The notes: generated by a model not told the origin, from the letters alone. 64,000 bases of DNA from Peronospora farinosa (GCA_947646735.1 CANTFK010000829.1:62001-126000), one strand, 5' to 3'; shown: positions 9,494 through 20,239, counted from the stretch's first letter. Program-made: numbers and translations.

Positions 9494-10060
9494 TGTAACG
9501 GGGTTACACGACGGTTGTAGCGTCTTTCCGAGAGTTTACGGTTAAACTCTCCTTTGTATTGCATATAATGCATTATTATACTTCTCTTTAGAGAGGTATT
9601 AAGTATAAGCGTTAAGATACGGTATTCGGTAATACCGTATCTTATCGATTGAGATTTGATAAATCACTAAGGCTGTATTAAGTACATCATACACAGATGT
9701 TTAGACGATACGTCGTCCAATAGCAAAGTCTGCATATAATAATTACTATTATAGTAATTAATCTAGTGTAGTGTACTTAGAGTAGGACTATTCATAAAAT
9801 CTTAAAGCATAAATAAAATTAGTTCTCATTTTGAGTCAAAAATCGCAAGTCGTTCTGACTTGCTCTCTTGTGCACTTCGTGCGTTGGTTCTCTGAACCCC
9901 TAAGCTTCTAGCTTCTTCTTGCACTCTGTGCGTTGCTTCTCTGAATCTTAAGCTTATGAACTAAGTGACTTTTAGCCTTAACTCTATTTAGTTCTCTAGA
10001 ACTAAGAGGCTTCCAGCCGAAAGTTTTCCTCTGGCTAAAGAGCTGTGCAGCTCCGCTACA
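9494..10060 (+). repeat. 5' LTR of chromovirus
   Basis: Begins TGTAACGGGGTTACAC and ends CTCCGCTACA. It is about 95 percent identical to the 3' LTR over the first 200 bp by eye, but lacks about 70 bp present near the end of the 3' copy. Nearly its whole length consists of short perfect hairpins (see findings). Confidence 0.9.
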
Positions 10061-10061
10061 C

Positions 10062-10075
10062 TTGGTAGCACTTGT
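10062..10075 (+). other. candidate primer binding site
   Basis: Directly after the LTR end comes TTGGTAGCACTTGT. Its TGGTAGCA core resembles the TGGTATCA-type sites complementary to the 3' end of initiator tRNA-Met. Confidence 0.45.
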
Positions 10076-10336
10076 AGTCAATCCTACACCTGAGTCTTTA
10101 AAGACTGACCCTCTGTGAGGATGGAGAATCAAAATTACCCCTCTGAAGCGCAACGACTCGCACTAGATAAATTATCTGTGTTCGTTGGGCCCGATCAAAT
10201 CGAGGCCCTTTTGGCCTAAGGCCCGGAGGTTCTTAAATGCTCGCTTTGAAGCTTCATTCGTTATGAGGCAACGCTACTCGGGCAGGTCCACGAACATGCA
10301 GCGTCAGCTGCGCCTACACAGTACATTCCGGTACCT

Positions 10337-11122
10337 GTGCCCGATGCAGAGCCAAAGGCTCGCCCACTTGTTTTAGACATAAAGAACTTTGAGGGGAAGG
10401 AGGGAGAAAATCTTCTCCTCTGGATCCGAGAAGTTAAAATGGCAATGAATGCCGCCATGCTTGTATCAAATAAGCAACGAGTTGGTTTGGGCATTTCGAA
10501 GCTCGGTGGAAAAGCTAGAGAGTGGGCTCTAAGGAGCGATGTCTCTGTAAATGCTGCATTTCCCACATGGGAAATGCTTAAAAAGCAATTAACTTGTGTG
10601 TTTGCACCGCCTAATCAGGCTTATCGTGTGCGCTCACGCTTCCTAGCTACCCGACAGGGTAAGAGAGAATTGTCGGACTATGTACAAGAGTTGAGAACTC
10701 TCATTGCCGCTATGCAGCAGGACCCACTGGCAGAGGAAGTCCGAGTAACCATTTTTATGGAAGGACTTCGCACTGGGGTCGCCAGGACGGAAATTTTCCG
10801 TGTCCAGCCTTCGACTTTCGAAGAGGCAGTGAGCATAGCGTTAAACCCTGAATTTAATTTCAAATCTGCTCGCTATGATCTGCCATGGTATCAATCAAAT
10901 GCCTCTATCAGGGCGGAACCCATGGATCTCAGTCAAGCTGAAGAAGCTGAGCTTCAAGCTGCTGAGCAGCAAGGTAACATCCGTAGATGTTATATATGCG
11001 GAAGCACTAGGCATCTCCGCCCTAGCTGTCCGTTGCGAAAGCAACGTTCAAATCGTCAGAGCCGAAACCCTGCTCCTAGCCAAAAGGCGAGCACCGCAGG
11101 GGAAAACGTCAACTCCCAGTAG
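10337..11122 (+). CDS. chromovirus gag
   Basis: About 261 codons of a gag capsid domain (helices around [27 protein letters not shown] and [16 protein letters not shown]) followed by one CCHC knuckle with spacing CX2CX4HX4C ([14 protein letters not shown]). The frame is open for some 80 codons further upstream, so the true start is uncertain and may be near 10260. The stop codon TAG at 11120 lies inside an inverted repeat (CCCAGTAGGCGC and GCGCCCTACTGGG), and the protease frame, at -1, is open from 11080 onward. Confidence 0.75.
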   Translation: MPDAEPKARPLVLDIKNFEGKEGENLLLWIREVKMAMNAAMLVSNKQRVGLGISKLGGKAREWALRSDVSVNAAFPTWEMLKKQLTCVFAPPNQAYRVRSRFLATRQGKRELSDYVQELRTLIAAMQQDPLAEEVRVTIFMEGLRTGVARTEIFRVQPSTFEEAVSIALNPEFNFKSARYDLPWYQSNASIRAEPMDLSQAEEAELQAAEQQGNIRRCYICGSTRHLRPSCPLRKQRSNRQSRNPAPSQKASTAGENVNSQ

Positions 11123-11208
11123 GCGCGGGGCGCCCTACTGGGAAAGAAATAAGTTCTGTTGGATCTTTAGGAGGTAGAGGTAAACAGGGCTTAGCCCCAG
11201 GTGGTTCT

Positions 11209-11679
11209 GTGGAAGCTTCCATGGAACAAGATTACAAGCCAGGCTTGTTGGTTGTGTCGGCAACCGTTAAGGGTTTTGAGAAACCATGGTCAATTTTAAT
11301 TGACTCAGGGGCGTCGGGTAATTATGTCCGACGTTGTTCCCTTGAAGGAAGTAAGCTGTATGCTGAGGCGCTAGAAGTACAAGAGGGTGATAGTATAACC
11401 GTGCGTCTCGCCACGAGTGTACGTGTCACCGTTCCTAAAGTTCCGTTGAACTTAGGTGTGAAGTTCTTAGACTTCAATAGCGTTGAACGCTGTCTTGTCC
11501 TATATTTGGACTCGAGATATGATCTCATTCTCGGTATGGCCTGGCTGGAACGCCATGAGCCGTGGATCGATTGGAGATCCAAAATTTTAGCGCAACGCGC
11601 AATGTTCCTAGCGAAGCTTTGGAGAGTCATGAACCCACCTTCGCTAGGAAACAAAAGTGCTATTGGCGCGAGCCATTAA
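11209..11679 (+). CDS. chromovirus aspartic protease domain
   Basis: Contains [12 protein letters not shown], the D-S-G-A active site, followed by a second conserved block [19 protein letters not shown], the flap and helix region of Ty3/gypsy retropepsins. The same frame is open upstream to 11080, overlapping gag by about 40 nt in the -1 phase. The domain probably belongs to a larger polyprotein. The next segment of pol lies in yet another frame, from indel decay or frameshifting. Confidence 0.75.
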   Translation: MEASMEQDYKPGLLVVSATVKGFEKPWSILIDSGASGNYVRRCSLEGSKLYAEALEVQEGDSITVRLATSVRVTVPKVPLNLGVKFLDFNSVERCLVLYLDSRYDLILGMAWLERHEPWIDWRSKILAQRAMFLAKLWRVMNPPSLGNKSAIGASH

Positions 11680-13503
11680 CTGATTCAGTTAGTGTGCTGG
11701 ACATTGGAGTGTCTGAGTTGATAAACTCCGATGTCAACAATAATAGTGTCGAGCAGAGCTCAGTGACACTTAGTGGAACGGCACGTACTCCGTTGAGTGA
11801 TACTCAGAGTAATATTGAGACACTGGATGTCGGTAATGACATCGGCTCTCGTATAGAGCAAGTGAAGGTCGATGACCTTGTTAGTAATATTGGCTGTAAA
11901 TGCGATTTACTGGATGTCGGTAATGACATCGGCTCTCGTATAGAGCAAGTGAAGGTCGATGACCTTGTTAGTGAGGTCACTGGTACTAGTGACCCACTGG
12001 GTGTCGGTAATGACATCGGCCCTCGCGTAGGGCAGGTAAATGAAAAGGGGTCTGTTGACCTTGGGGATGATAATATCCCAAGTACTTTGAAGAGTACGGT
12101 CTCGTCAATGAGACGGCAGCGTCGCCAGATGGCGGCTGCGAGACGCAAAGCGTCGGTTTTATCGCATAGTAATGTCAGTGACCAGTTGTACACCCTGGTC
12201 AACGGAGTGACAGGTGATGTAGATGGTGAGGTTGACCTTGAGGCCCTCCCATCATTAAATGCTCTTTTAGAGCTAGACGAAATGTCTGTGGATGAATTTC
12301 ATCAGGCCTTGAAGGCAGGTGCTCTATCCGATATGGTGGTCATTCGACCTAACCTCGAGCTGAACTCATCCTCGCTTGTCGATGAGACAGTCCTTGAAGA
12401 TACAAAAGCGGCACTAAGTGCACGTAGTGGGGCATCTATTCTGAAGAACCCTTCAGATCCCTACTATCCTTTAGTAAAGGAATTCCAGGACGTGGTGTGT
12501 CACGATCCACCGTCTGTTCTACCACCTGATAGGGGTGTACGTCATGAAATTGACTTGGTTCCCGGAACCAAATACTGTGTAACACGGCAGTGGCCTTTAC
12601 CCAAAGAACAGTGTGACGTCATTGACGAGTTCTTTCGTGCAAAGCACGCGGCGGGCATGGTGCGCGAGAGTAAATCTCCGCACTCGACACCCACTTTCTG
12701 TGTTAAGAAGCCGAATGTTAAGTGGCGTAGTGTTCATGCTAATAATAAGCTCAATGCGGCCACTATACCTGCACAGACGCCAATACCTAGAAAAGATGTT
12801 CTTCAGAACAATATGGTCGGTTGTACCATGTACAGTGCGCTCGACTTAGTCGATGGTTATTACCAATTGCTCATGCGAGCTAGTGATATTCCGCTTACGG
12901 CTGTTAGTACTCCGAGCGGTATGCTCTGGGAGTGGTTAGTGATGCCTCAGTGGATATCTAATGCTCCGGCTACGTTTAACCGTTTGGTGACGCAATTGTT
13001 TCGACCCCATCGAAGTTATGCACAGACGTACTTTGATGACATTTTTGTCCATAGTCGAGCTGAACATGGGCGGTCAGGTATTGAGAACCATATTGTTCAT
13101 TTACGAGATGTGCTCGAGTGCATGCGCACTAACAAATTATATGCTAATGCATTTAAGTGCATCTTCGGGGCCGAAGAGATTCCCTTTCTAGGGTGCTTCA
13201 TTGGGAAACGGGGCTTACGAGCGGATCCCGCCAAGGTCAAAGCCATAGTCGATTGGCCTATTCCACAGTCTCAGAAGGACTTGCGTAAATGGCTTGGCCT
13301 TGCCAATTACTCACAAAAGTACAGCGAGAATTACGCTGATATGGCTCGGTCGTTATCCAATCTCCTTAAAAAGGATGTGAAATGGTGTTGGCATGCCGAA
13401 CACGAAGATGCTTTTCAAGCGGTGAAGGCGAGCCTTCTACATGCTCCTATTTTGGCTTTGCCAGACCCTGACCGACCGTTTAGCGTCGTCTGTGACGCAT
13501 AGG
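11562..13503 (+). pseudogene. chromovirus reverse transcriptase, truncated by nonsense codon
   Basis: After a variable linker, the RT domain runs from about 12480 to 13340. It has the palm motif [12 protein letters not shown], the catalytic YFDD box at 13029-13040 ([11 protein letters not shown]) and the downstream [12 protein letters not shown] block, then the RNase H start FSVVCDA. A TAG at 13501-13503 replaces the residue expected in C-D-A-S-D, and the same frame continues as DFAIGSALLQ, so this is a point nonsense change. The RT catalytic residues themselves are intact. Confidence 0.85.
11818..12040 (+). repeat. three tandem in-frame repeats between protease and RT
   Basis: Three units of 84-90 bp encode peptides of the form [19 protein letters not shown]. 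The first two are nearly identical; the third has drifted ([13 protein letters not shown]). They lie in the poorly conserved linker of pol. Confidence 0.8.
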
Positions 13504-14254
13504 ATTTTGCCATTGGCAGTGCTCTGTTACAATCAGATGATGAAGGCCGTGAGCGTGTAGTCGCTTTTGATCTCGCCAGCTGAAAGCTGCAAAAAAGAAC
13601 TATCCAGTTCATGACAAAGAGCTACTTGCGATGAATTATGCCCTGGTCAAATTCAGAGTTCATCTGCTGGGCTCAAAGCCTTTTGTGATCTATACCGGTC
13701 ATGCGTCGTTACGCACTGCGACTCAGTCGCCGCATCTCTCGCAGAGAATGGCCAGATGGCTGTCATTCTTTGCCGAATATAATTTCGAGGTGAAATATAA
13801 GCCGGGCAAGCAAAATGCTTTGGCTGATGCGTTGTCACGTAGACCTGACTATGAGCTTGCTCATGTGACGACGTTGTCGTCTTCTATCACCAAGCTCATT
13901 CGTACGGCGTATGCTAAAGATGATCACTGTATAGCGTTGCTACATGCTCTTGGCAGTGAGGAGTTTGAAGACTCGGACATTAAATTGTCGGCACGATTAC
14001 GTGCGAGCCTCCATCGATATTCTATCGATGAGGGGCTGTTGTACTATCGTACAGATGTAGCGGATCCTCCGCGAATTGTGGTTCCTCATGACGAGGACCT
14101 GAAGTATCGTATCCTCTATGAGGTACGTGACACCGCCATCGGTGGTCATTTGGGTCGTAAAAAGACCTATGGGGCAGTATGCCAACGTTATTGGTGGCCA
14201 AAATTATATAAATGGGTGAGCACATATGTACGTGTGAAACATGTCAACGGGTAA
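13504..14254 (+). pseudogene. chromovirus RNase H and integrase zinc-binding segment
   Basis: RNase H continues after the nonsense codon. A small indel near 13570 shifts the frame before QLKAAKKNYPVHDKELLA. Then come the connection segment (FEVKYKPGKQNALADALSRR) and the integrase H2C2 zinc finger (GGHLGRKKTY, then a C-x2-C that is reached only after a one-base frameshift near 14230). The order is standard for Ty3/gypsy pol. Confidence 0.8.
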
Positions 14255-15240
14255 AACCTTCGCCCCATTCGGCGGCGCTGCTGGCTAGTTTGCCTATTCC
14301 CACTGGGTGCTGGGAGTCCATTAGTATGGACTTTGTGTTTGGCCTACCAAAAGATTCGCATGGCAATACGGGTATTGTGGTCTTTGTGGACCGTTTGAGC
14401 AAGATGGCTCACTTAGCGGCTGTGCCAGACTCGATCGATGGTGAAGGTACAGCGGAGATGTTGATAGACCGAGTGTTTCGCCAACATGGCTTGCCAGTGG
14501 CAATTGTTTCTGATCGTGATCCTCGTTTCACGGGTAAATTTTGGAAGTCCGTCTTCCAGGTGCTGAGACACCCAATTGGACATGTCGACAGCGGATCATT
14601 CGCAGACCGATGGTCAAATTGAACTTATTAATCGCGTCGTTGAGTATATCCTCCGCAGTGTTTGTGCTGAACGAACAAGCGTTGGAGCTCTATGCTCCCT
14701 GCTGTAGAGTATGCACTCAATAAATCCGTGCACACCTCTACCGGCTACCCTCCGTTCTATGTGAATGGCTTCACCCACCCACGCGTTCTGTTAACGCTAC
14801 CAACGACTGATTCAGGGCTTCGTGAGAGAGAAGTTGCCGATCGTCTTGCTGATGTCAGCACTATCACTGTTAAGAAACAGGTAAATGCGTTTCTCGCAAC
14901 GCGACTAAATGTCTTACGACAAGTGCAAGATGCAATGGCGGATAGTCAAGATAAACAAAAAGAATATGCAGATGTGAAAGGCAGAGGTTGTATTAATGAT
15001 TATGAGGTCGGAGACCAAGTATTATTAAATGCTAAAAATCTACGTACCGATGTAGTATCCGCTGTCTTTGAGACGAAGTTGCGCCCGCGCTTTATCGGAC
15101 CCTTTAAGGTCATTGCCAAGAAAGGCACAGCGTATACGCTTAACTTGCCGCGCAAATTGCGTACACATCCTGTGTTCTATGTTGGCATGCTCAAAAGGTA
15201 TCGGGATCGTCCCAAGTACACATTAAGGCGCTCGCGCCGA
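14212..15240 (+). pseudogene. chromovirus integrase core
   Basis: Carries CETCQRVK (end of the zinc finger), the catalytic D of WESISMDFVFGLP, the second D in VSDRDPRFTG and, after a frameshift near 14560, the third conserved region leading into PAVEYALNKSVHTSTGYPPF. The C-terminal GPF/Y module (RPRFIGPFKVIAK) and HPVFYVGMLKRY follow from 14692 in an open frame. The D-D-E core is recognisable but split. Confidence 0.8.
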
Positions 15241-15245
15241 GCCCA

Positions 15246-15650
15246 TTGGCACTGTCGCAAGACGAAGCATGTGCGCCAACAGGTCAAGCAAACCCTGCAT
15301 TCAGGTCCGACTCTCTTCCAGGGACGCAAGCCGGGAGTTCATCGTCTGCCTCTCCTCACGAAGGGACCGCACCTCTTGAACAAGCTCGGCATGAGCTTGT
15401 GGCGATACACCGGCCTCCTCCTCCTTTGCTCGATGCGCAGGGGAACCTACAGTTCCATGTGGAGCGTCTACTGCAGAAGCGTCGCCGCCATGATCAAAAC
15501 CAGTATCTGGTAAAGTGGCGGGGTTATCCCGAATCGTGGAACTCATGGGAGCTTGAGACTCCCCTTCGGCAGGACTGCCCATACGCCTTGGACGTTTTTG
15601 AGCGTCGTGCGCAGGGTCAGCCTGTTGGCGCTGACGCTTCTCACCAGTAA
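15246..15650 (+). CDS. chromovirus C-terminal chromodomain
   Basis: The end of this frame reads FHVERLLQKRRRHDQNQYLVKWRGYPESWNSWE, a typical chromodomain with the aromatic and W-E positions, as in chromovirus integrases where it guides integration to modified histones. It follows a Pro/Ser-rich linker in a different frame from the integrase. A long antisense open frame overlaps it completely. Confidence 0.8.
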   Translation: MALSQDEACAPTGQANPAFRSDSLPGTQAGSSSSASPHEGTAPLEQARHELVAIHRPPPPLLDAQGNLQFHVERLLQKRRRHDQNQYLVKWRGYPESWNSWELETPLRQDCPYALDVFERRAQGQPVGADASHQ

Positions 15651-15846
15651 TGGTGGGCGTGGGTAGGTTAGCGGCCTCGGCCGCGGCTACAGGGGTAGCC
15701 GAAACATTGGGATTCTGGGTAGCAGACGCATAATGCGTTCGTTGGGATTTCAATTTTTCCCGGGCCTTCAATTTAGCGTAATCGTAACGCATCTTCCGCT
15801 CAAGTCGAACATCTGCCACATCGGCACTTGCCCGTAGGGCCCACAT
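15301..15846 (-). CDS. antisense ORF of the chromovirus, coiled-coil C-terminus
   Basis: A 181-codon minus-strand frame that overlaps the sense chromodomain. It starts with a basic helical segment (RLERKMRYDYAKLKAREK), has a Ser/Ala/Pro-rich middle, and ends in a heptad-like coil (ELVQEVRSLREERQTM, then LASLEE). The frame is open further upstream to about 15940 and lies just downstream of a second antisense frame (16026-16511). The composition looks protein-like rather than a random complement, but no family was recognised. Alternatively it is a by-product of codon bias in the overlapping pol. Confidence 0.35.
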   Translation of the reverse strand: MWALRASADVADVRLERKMRYDYAKLKAREKLKSQRTHYASATQNPNVSATPVAAAEAANLPTPTITGEKRQRQQADPAHDAQKRPRRMGSPAEGESQAPMSSTIRDNPATLPDTGFDHGGDASAVDAPHGTVGSPAHRAKEEEAGVSPQAHAELVQEVRSLREERQTMNSRLASLEESRT

Positions 15847-16025
15847 GCTGCTTAAACGTCGCGCATAATGCGCCCAACGGCTGAAAGCCGTGTCTTCTTC
15901 GTCCTCGGTTTCCCCGCGAACAGAAGGATGGGAGCACCCTTTATGGGAGGAACTGGCGCACCGCGCACTTGCCTGTTAAGGCGTGCCAAGTATTGGCTTT
16001 GTGTAGTGATGTGGGGTTCCAGATA

Positions 16026-16511
16026 TCATTGTCGAAGTGCCGTGCGCGTGGCAACATCCTTAGGTGAAATGGCCTCAGGACCAATGGTCAAACCAGAAAG
16101 GGAATGCCCAGATGCTTCCTTTAGGCGTTCTTCCACCGTAGGTGGCTTGAACCTGTAATGTCGGTGGTCCTGCAGTCTCGTCATATCCTTCGTCCGGCGC
16201 TTGGCGCCTTCCTCTTGGTCAATGGTCCACTGTTGCTGCTCGTCGAGTGGGTTGGTAACTGTTACCGTTGATGATACGTCAGGCGGGTCACGTAACGCTG
16301 TTAGCGCATCTGCTGCACCACGTTCAGGGAACGGATTCGGTGCATGACTAGTGTCATCTTCACCCGTGAGGGTGGCTAAAGGGGACCCATTGGGTCCCAC
16401 AAAGACGGTGTCACTTTCGTAATCAACCGCTTCGTCAAGGTTATCTTCAATGAGGTCCCGAAGAGTCTGTGACTCACTGCCGGGAGGCGTCATGTTATGT
16501 GCCATGAACAA
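16026..16511 (-). CDS. antisense ORF between chromodomain and 3' LTR
   Basis: A 161-codon minus-strand frame starting 94 bp inside the 3' LTR boundary and heading toward pol. Acidic N-terminus (LRDLIEDNLDEAVDYESD), then an Arg/His-rich segment (RRTKDMTRLQDHRHYRFKPP). There is no sense frame of comparable length here. It may have been the first part of one antisense protein together with the frame at 15301-15846; their frames differ, so an indel or intron between 15940 and 16026 would be needed. Unknown function. Confidence 0.4.
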   Translation of the reverse strand: MFMAHNMTPPGSESQTLRDLIEDNLDEAVDYESDTVFVGPNGSPLATLTGEDDTSHAPNPFPERGAADALTALRDPPDVSSTVTVTNPLDEQQQWTIDQEEGAKRRTKDMTRLQDHRHYRFKPPTVEERLKEASGHSLSGLTIGPEAISPKDVATRTALRQ

Positions 16512-16592
16512 ACCGTGAGGTTTTAAGCGTTCGCTAAAGCACTACCTCTACGAGGAAAAATGTCGAGTGACATTCTATGGGAACGTCAGTCT

Positions 16593-16604
16593 GGTAAGGG
16601 AGGG
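16593..16604 (+). other. polypurine tract
   Basis: GGTAAGGGAGGG directly before the 3' LTR start; plus-strand priming site for reverse transcription. Confidence 0.65.
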
Positions 16605-17243
16605 TGTAACGGGGTTACACGACGGTTGTAGCGTCTTTCCGAGAGTTTACGGTTAAACTCTCCTTTGTATTGCATATATTGCATTATTATACTTCTCTTT
16701 TAGAGAGGTATTAAGTATGAGCGTTAAGATACGGTATTCGGTAATACCGTATCTTATCGATTAGGATTCGATGAATCGATAACGCTGTATTAAGTACATC
16801 ATACACAGATGTTTAGACGATACGTCGTCCAATAGCAAAGTCTGCATATCATAATTACTATTATAGTAATTAATCTAGTGTAGTGTACTTAGAGTAGGAC
16901 TATTCATAAAATCTTAAAGCATTAATAAAATCAGTTCTCCTTTTGAGTTTAAGATAAAAAGTCGTTCTGACTTGCTCTCTTGTGCACTTCGTGCGTTGGT
17001 TCTCGGAACCCCTAAGCTTCTAGCTTGTTCTGCACTCTGTGCGTTGGTTCTATGAACCTTAAGCTTATTGCTTGCTGACTAAAAGTCTCTCCTACTTCCT
17101 TAGAAGAGGGTGGCTTTAAAGTCGTTTAATTAGTTCCTTAGAACTAAGTGGCTTTTAGCCTTAACTCTATTTAGTTCTCTAGAACTAAGAGGCTTCCAGC
17201 CGAAAGTCTTCCTTTGGCTAAAGAGCTGTGCAGCTCCGCTACA
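16605..17243 (+). repeat. 3' LTR of chromovirus
   Basis: Begins TGTAACGGGGTTACAC and ends CTCCGCTACA, matching the 5' LTR with an extra stretch of about 70 bp near 17070-17150. A perfect reverse complement of the LTR start (CCCCGTTACA) occurs further on at 17438-17447, so the original LTR may have reached there. Confidence 0.85.
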
Positions 17244-17482
17244 TTGAAGGGCGGAGAGTGGGGGAGAAAGCTCAGCGTTTAGATCGTTCACTGTTTTACG
17301 TTAGCTAAAATTTATAATATTTTCATTTAGCGGTGGCTTAAGAAAGGTAGTGGATTCAACCAAAAGGTAGTGAATATAACAATTACCTATTTTTATTGAC
17401 ACTTCATTATAAGTGTCAATATTATGTAACGAACTCACCCCGTTACATTACAGGAACACCTAGTAGTCGATTTTGGATCGTA
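17244..17482. other. interval between LTR and the DUF455 gene
   Basis: AT-rich. Contains CCCCGTTACA at 17438-17447, a perfect inverted copy of the LTR terminus, only 35 bp before the next start codon. It must hold any promoter of the DUF455 gene. Confidence 0.5.
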
Positions 17483-18510
17483 ATGGCGGAGACTCCGTCG
17501 CTGTTCGCATGCGCGCTGGATGTATTGACAACGGTTGATGTCTTTGCAAAGGCTGAGAAGACCTATAAGTATGTAGGGCAATGGAAGAATGGTGCGATCA
17601 ATGTGGTCTGTAATGAAGACGACGACGTGAAGAGCGTGCCAGACCATCCGGCGCGACCGGAGAATGTGAAAGTTGTTCCAGTTAACAAAGCCAAGCAGGG
17701 ATCCCGTAAGGTTTTCGTGCATAGGTGAGTCACAATAGAGACTTGCAAAGATTGGCAATGCATCTCATTCTCCGAGAGACCATTGCGTTGCTAGGCTCTA
17801 CCTGTACTAACCCTTAGCTGTGTTTGTCACCTACATGCACACTGTCACAATACAACAGTTTGGTGCACTCTGAAAGCTACGCGATCGATGTCATGTGGGA
17901 CATGGTGTGTCGCTTTGTGCCGCACAATCTGCCTCGTGCATTCTACGACGACTGGGTTCGTATCGCAGGTGAGGAAGCAGACCACTTTACTAGGTGGGCA
18001 CGACGTCTCACGGAGCTCGGTAGCTTCTACGGCGACCTCACGGTCCATGAAGGTCTCTGGGATGCAGTCTATGAAACTCGCCAAAGCATTCTGGCACGTC
18101 TGGCTGTAGTGCATCTTATTCATGAGTCTCGCGGGCTTGATGTGTTTCCAAACGCTGTAAAGAGATTCGAGAAGGCCGACGATAAATCAAGTCTGGAAAT
18201 CATCAACAAAAACTACCGCGAGGAGACCACTCACGTGGAGGCTGGAGTACGTTGGTTCCGATATGTCTGCGAGCGGGATGGCGGTGATCCCATTGCAAAG
18301 TTCCACGAGATTGTACCGCAGTACTACAAGGGCAAACTGAAGCCACCATTCAACAAGGAAGCACGCAGCAAAGCTGGAATGTCGGAGGAATGGTACCTTC
18401 CTCTCAGCTTGGAACCTGGTGTGACGGAAAAGAAACCCACTAGCGCTACGACAATCGAAGAAACGACAACTGCGATGTTATCGATGAAGGTAGACTCATT
18501 TGTGTCGTAA
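17483..18510 (+). CDS. DUF455 ferritin-like protein
   Basis: Two exons (17483-17724 and 17859-18510; intron with GTGAGT donor and ACAACAG acceptor) give 297 residues. Family features run through the protein: VHSESYAIDVMWD, AGEEADHFTRWARRLTELG, YGDLTVHEGLWD, RLAVVHLIHESRGLDV and EETTHVEAGVRWF. The repeated E...ExxH pattern is that of a ferritin-like di-iron four-helix bundle (DUF455, related to MiaE hydroxylases), so an oxygen-dependent hydroxylase role is possible but unproven. Length is normal for the family. The start is only 36 bp from an LTR-like terminus, so its promoter may be partly retrotransposon-derived. Confidence 0.85.
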
Positions 18511-20239
18511 AGGAGTCTAGCGCAAGCGGGAGCTGTGCTCCAGCCTCAGGTGGGACGCTCGCCTAAAAATAAGCCAGCGCTGTTGCAAGGGTAGACTAGT
18601 GACGGCACAATTGCGGCGAGTACGATAAACATCTGAACGAAAAAGAATGCAAGCAGTCCGTTTCAAGTAGAAACAGTGTAAGGTTGTCAACTCAAATTGG
18701 AGCTGCTCGTGTCATCCTCTAGATGTCCTCGCTAATCGAGCTTACAGTCTACTTTTATTGTCATACCTATCATTCAGTGACTATCAACAACCACTTGCAG
18801 CAACGTCCACATATCTACGGCTCCTCCCTTACACTACAGTGTACGATAAACTCGTTAGCACACTGGCATCTAGCCCTTCCGTCTCTGCATACAACACTCG
18901 CTTTCCCGGTCCACCTCACAAACAAGTCGACCCATCGGTTTTTTGTTGTCTCCAGTCATCACTACCAAATGCTTGGGTCAACGCCTGGCTTCGTTCCTTG
19001 ACTGCAAGTCTGCTATTCTCAGTCAGCTTCTCTCTCTCGGCCGTCTGCTCACCTTCTCCGGTGCCAGCGAGGGTGATCATCCCTTTGACTACGTAACTCT
19101 CCGTCTCATAGCAGCTGTTTTGATGCGTGCTTGCTCATCATCCAGCTCTCCAACCACTTTGCCCGCTGGGTACGTTCGCCACCTTCTTGCTGCAGACCAG
19201 ACGATTTCTTCACAAAATACTACTGTATTGGCAGGTGGGACCAGACAAAGTCAGCATTATAAGCTGAACATGTACATAATACACCCAGTCAACTGATTCA
19301 ACCAATTGCCATTACGTTATTACCAGTTGATGCAATAGGATTGCAAGCATGTGGTGCCATATAATCCTGTGTCTGCAGCAGAATAAGTCTTTCTTGCATT
19401 GCAAGTGGTCCTAACTTCAAGTGAACATACTGGAGCTTGCTTCCTCCAACCTAAATTTATCATATACCTCCTCACATTAATGAGACTCATCATATTGGGC
19501 CAGCATTGCCCAAAAACATACTGAGTCTTCGCTCGTCGGTAAGAGAGCCTCAACACCACAATGCTCGACTGTTGCGCATTAATTATCGCATATCTAAGGC
19601 TTCGTACTCGATGCAACTTCTTATGGATCGAGCGGTTGCGAAAATCCCCTTTTGATAACAGCGCATATATCCACTTACGATGTCTCTGTCAACTTCCAGC
19701 TCCAGGAGGAGGATACAATTGATCTATTGATCTGATTGCAGCACGATCTGATGGCACGTGCAGCATTTTAGCTAACCAATGCACGTGCCCTTGTCATTCG
19801 GCTCGATAATTGAATACTTTTGGCTCATGACATCCTTTACCGTAACGTTTCTGCTTTCCAGGTGTTGCGGACCATGATGACAGTCAAAACTGACTCTGGT
19901 CTTCTGACATGCAGTGCTGCAGTGCCAGTACATCATGCATAGCAATTATGCATGTAGACTACTCATCAATTACCCATGGTAGATGTAGTAAAAGTTGCGT
20001 CGTACCGCATGATCATGCATAGAGTTCGCACCGTCCAAGCACACGCATGCCCTCTCCCTGAATGGCAACGGCAAAGCCACGCTCACCCAAGTGGTCACTT
20101 GAATTCCGCTCAGTTCAACAGCGCCCATTTCTGGGCTCAATCACAATCTTGAATTGCTCTCTGGCTGCTGGTACGCATATTCAAACTTGCTGTGTCACGA
20201 AGACTGGTAAAGGCCACAAAGCGTGGAATAGGAAAAAAT
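18511..20239. other. 1.7-kb intergenic stretch without recognised gene
   Basis: Several short overlapping open frames (for example 18943-19296 +, 19320-19616 -) show no recognisable domain and no coherent splicing. They may be remnants of an old element. No tRNA-like or strong repeat structure was noticed. Confidence 0.4.

Larger units (their letters stand above)
9494..17243 (+). mobile_element. Ty3/gypsy chromovirus retrotransposon, defective
   Basis: Two long terminal repeats (9494-10060 and 16605-17243) flank gag, protease, reverse transcriptase, RNase H, integrase and a C-terminal chromodomain in the order typical of chromoviruses. A primer-binding-like site follows the 5' LTR and a polypurine tract precedes the 3' LTR. 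At least one nonsense codon (13501) and several frameshifts break pol. Direct flanks (GGAA and TTGA) do not match, so no target duplication is seen. The stretch between chromodomain and 3' LTR holds antisense frames. Confidence 0.9.

Noticed and set aside
11281..11340. Cellular aspartic protease gene
   Set aside because: The DSGA motif lies in a gag-protease-RT order between LTRs, so it is retroelement-encoded.
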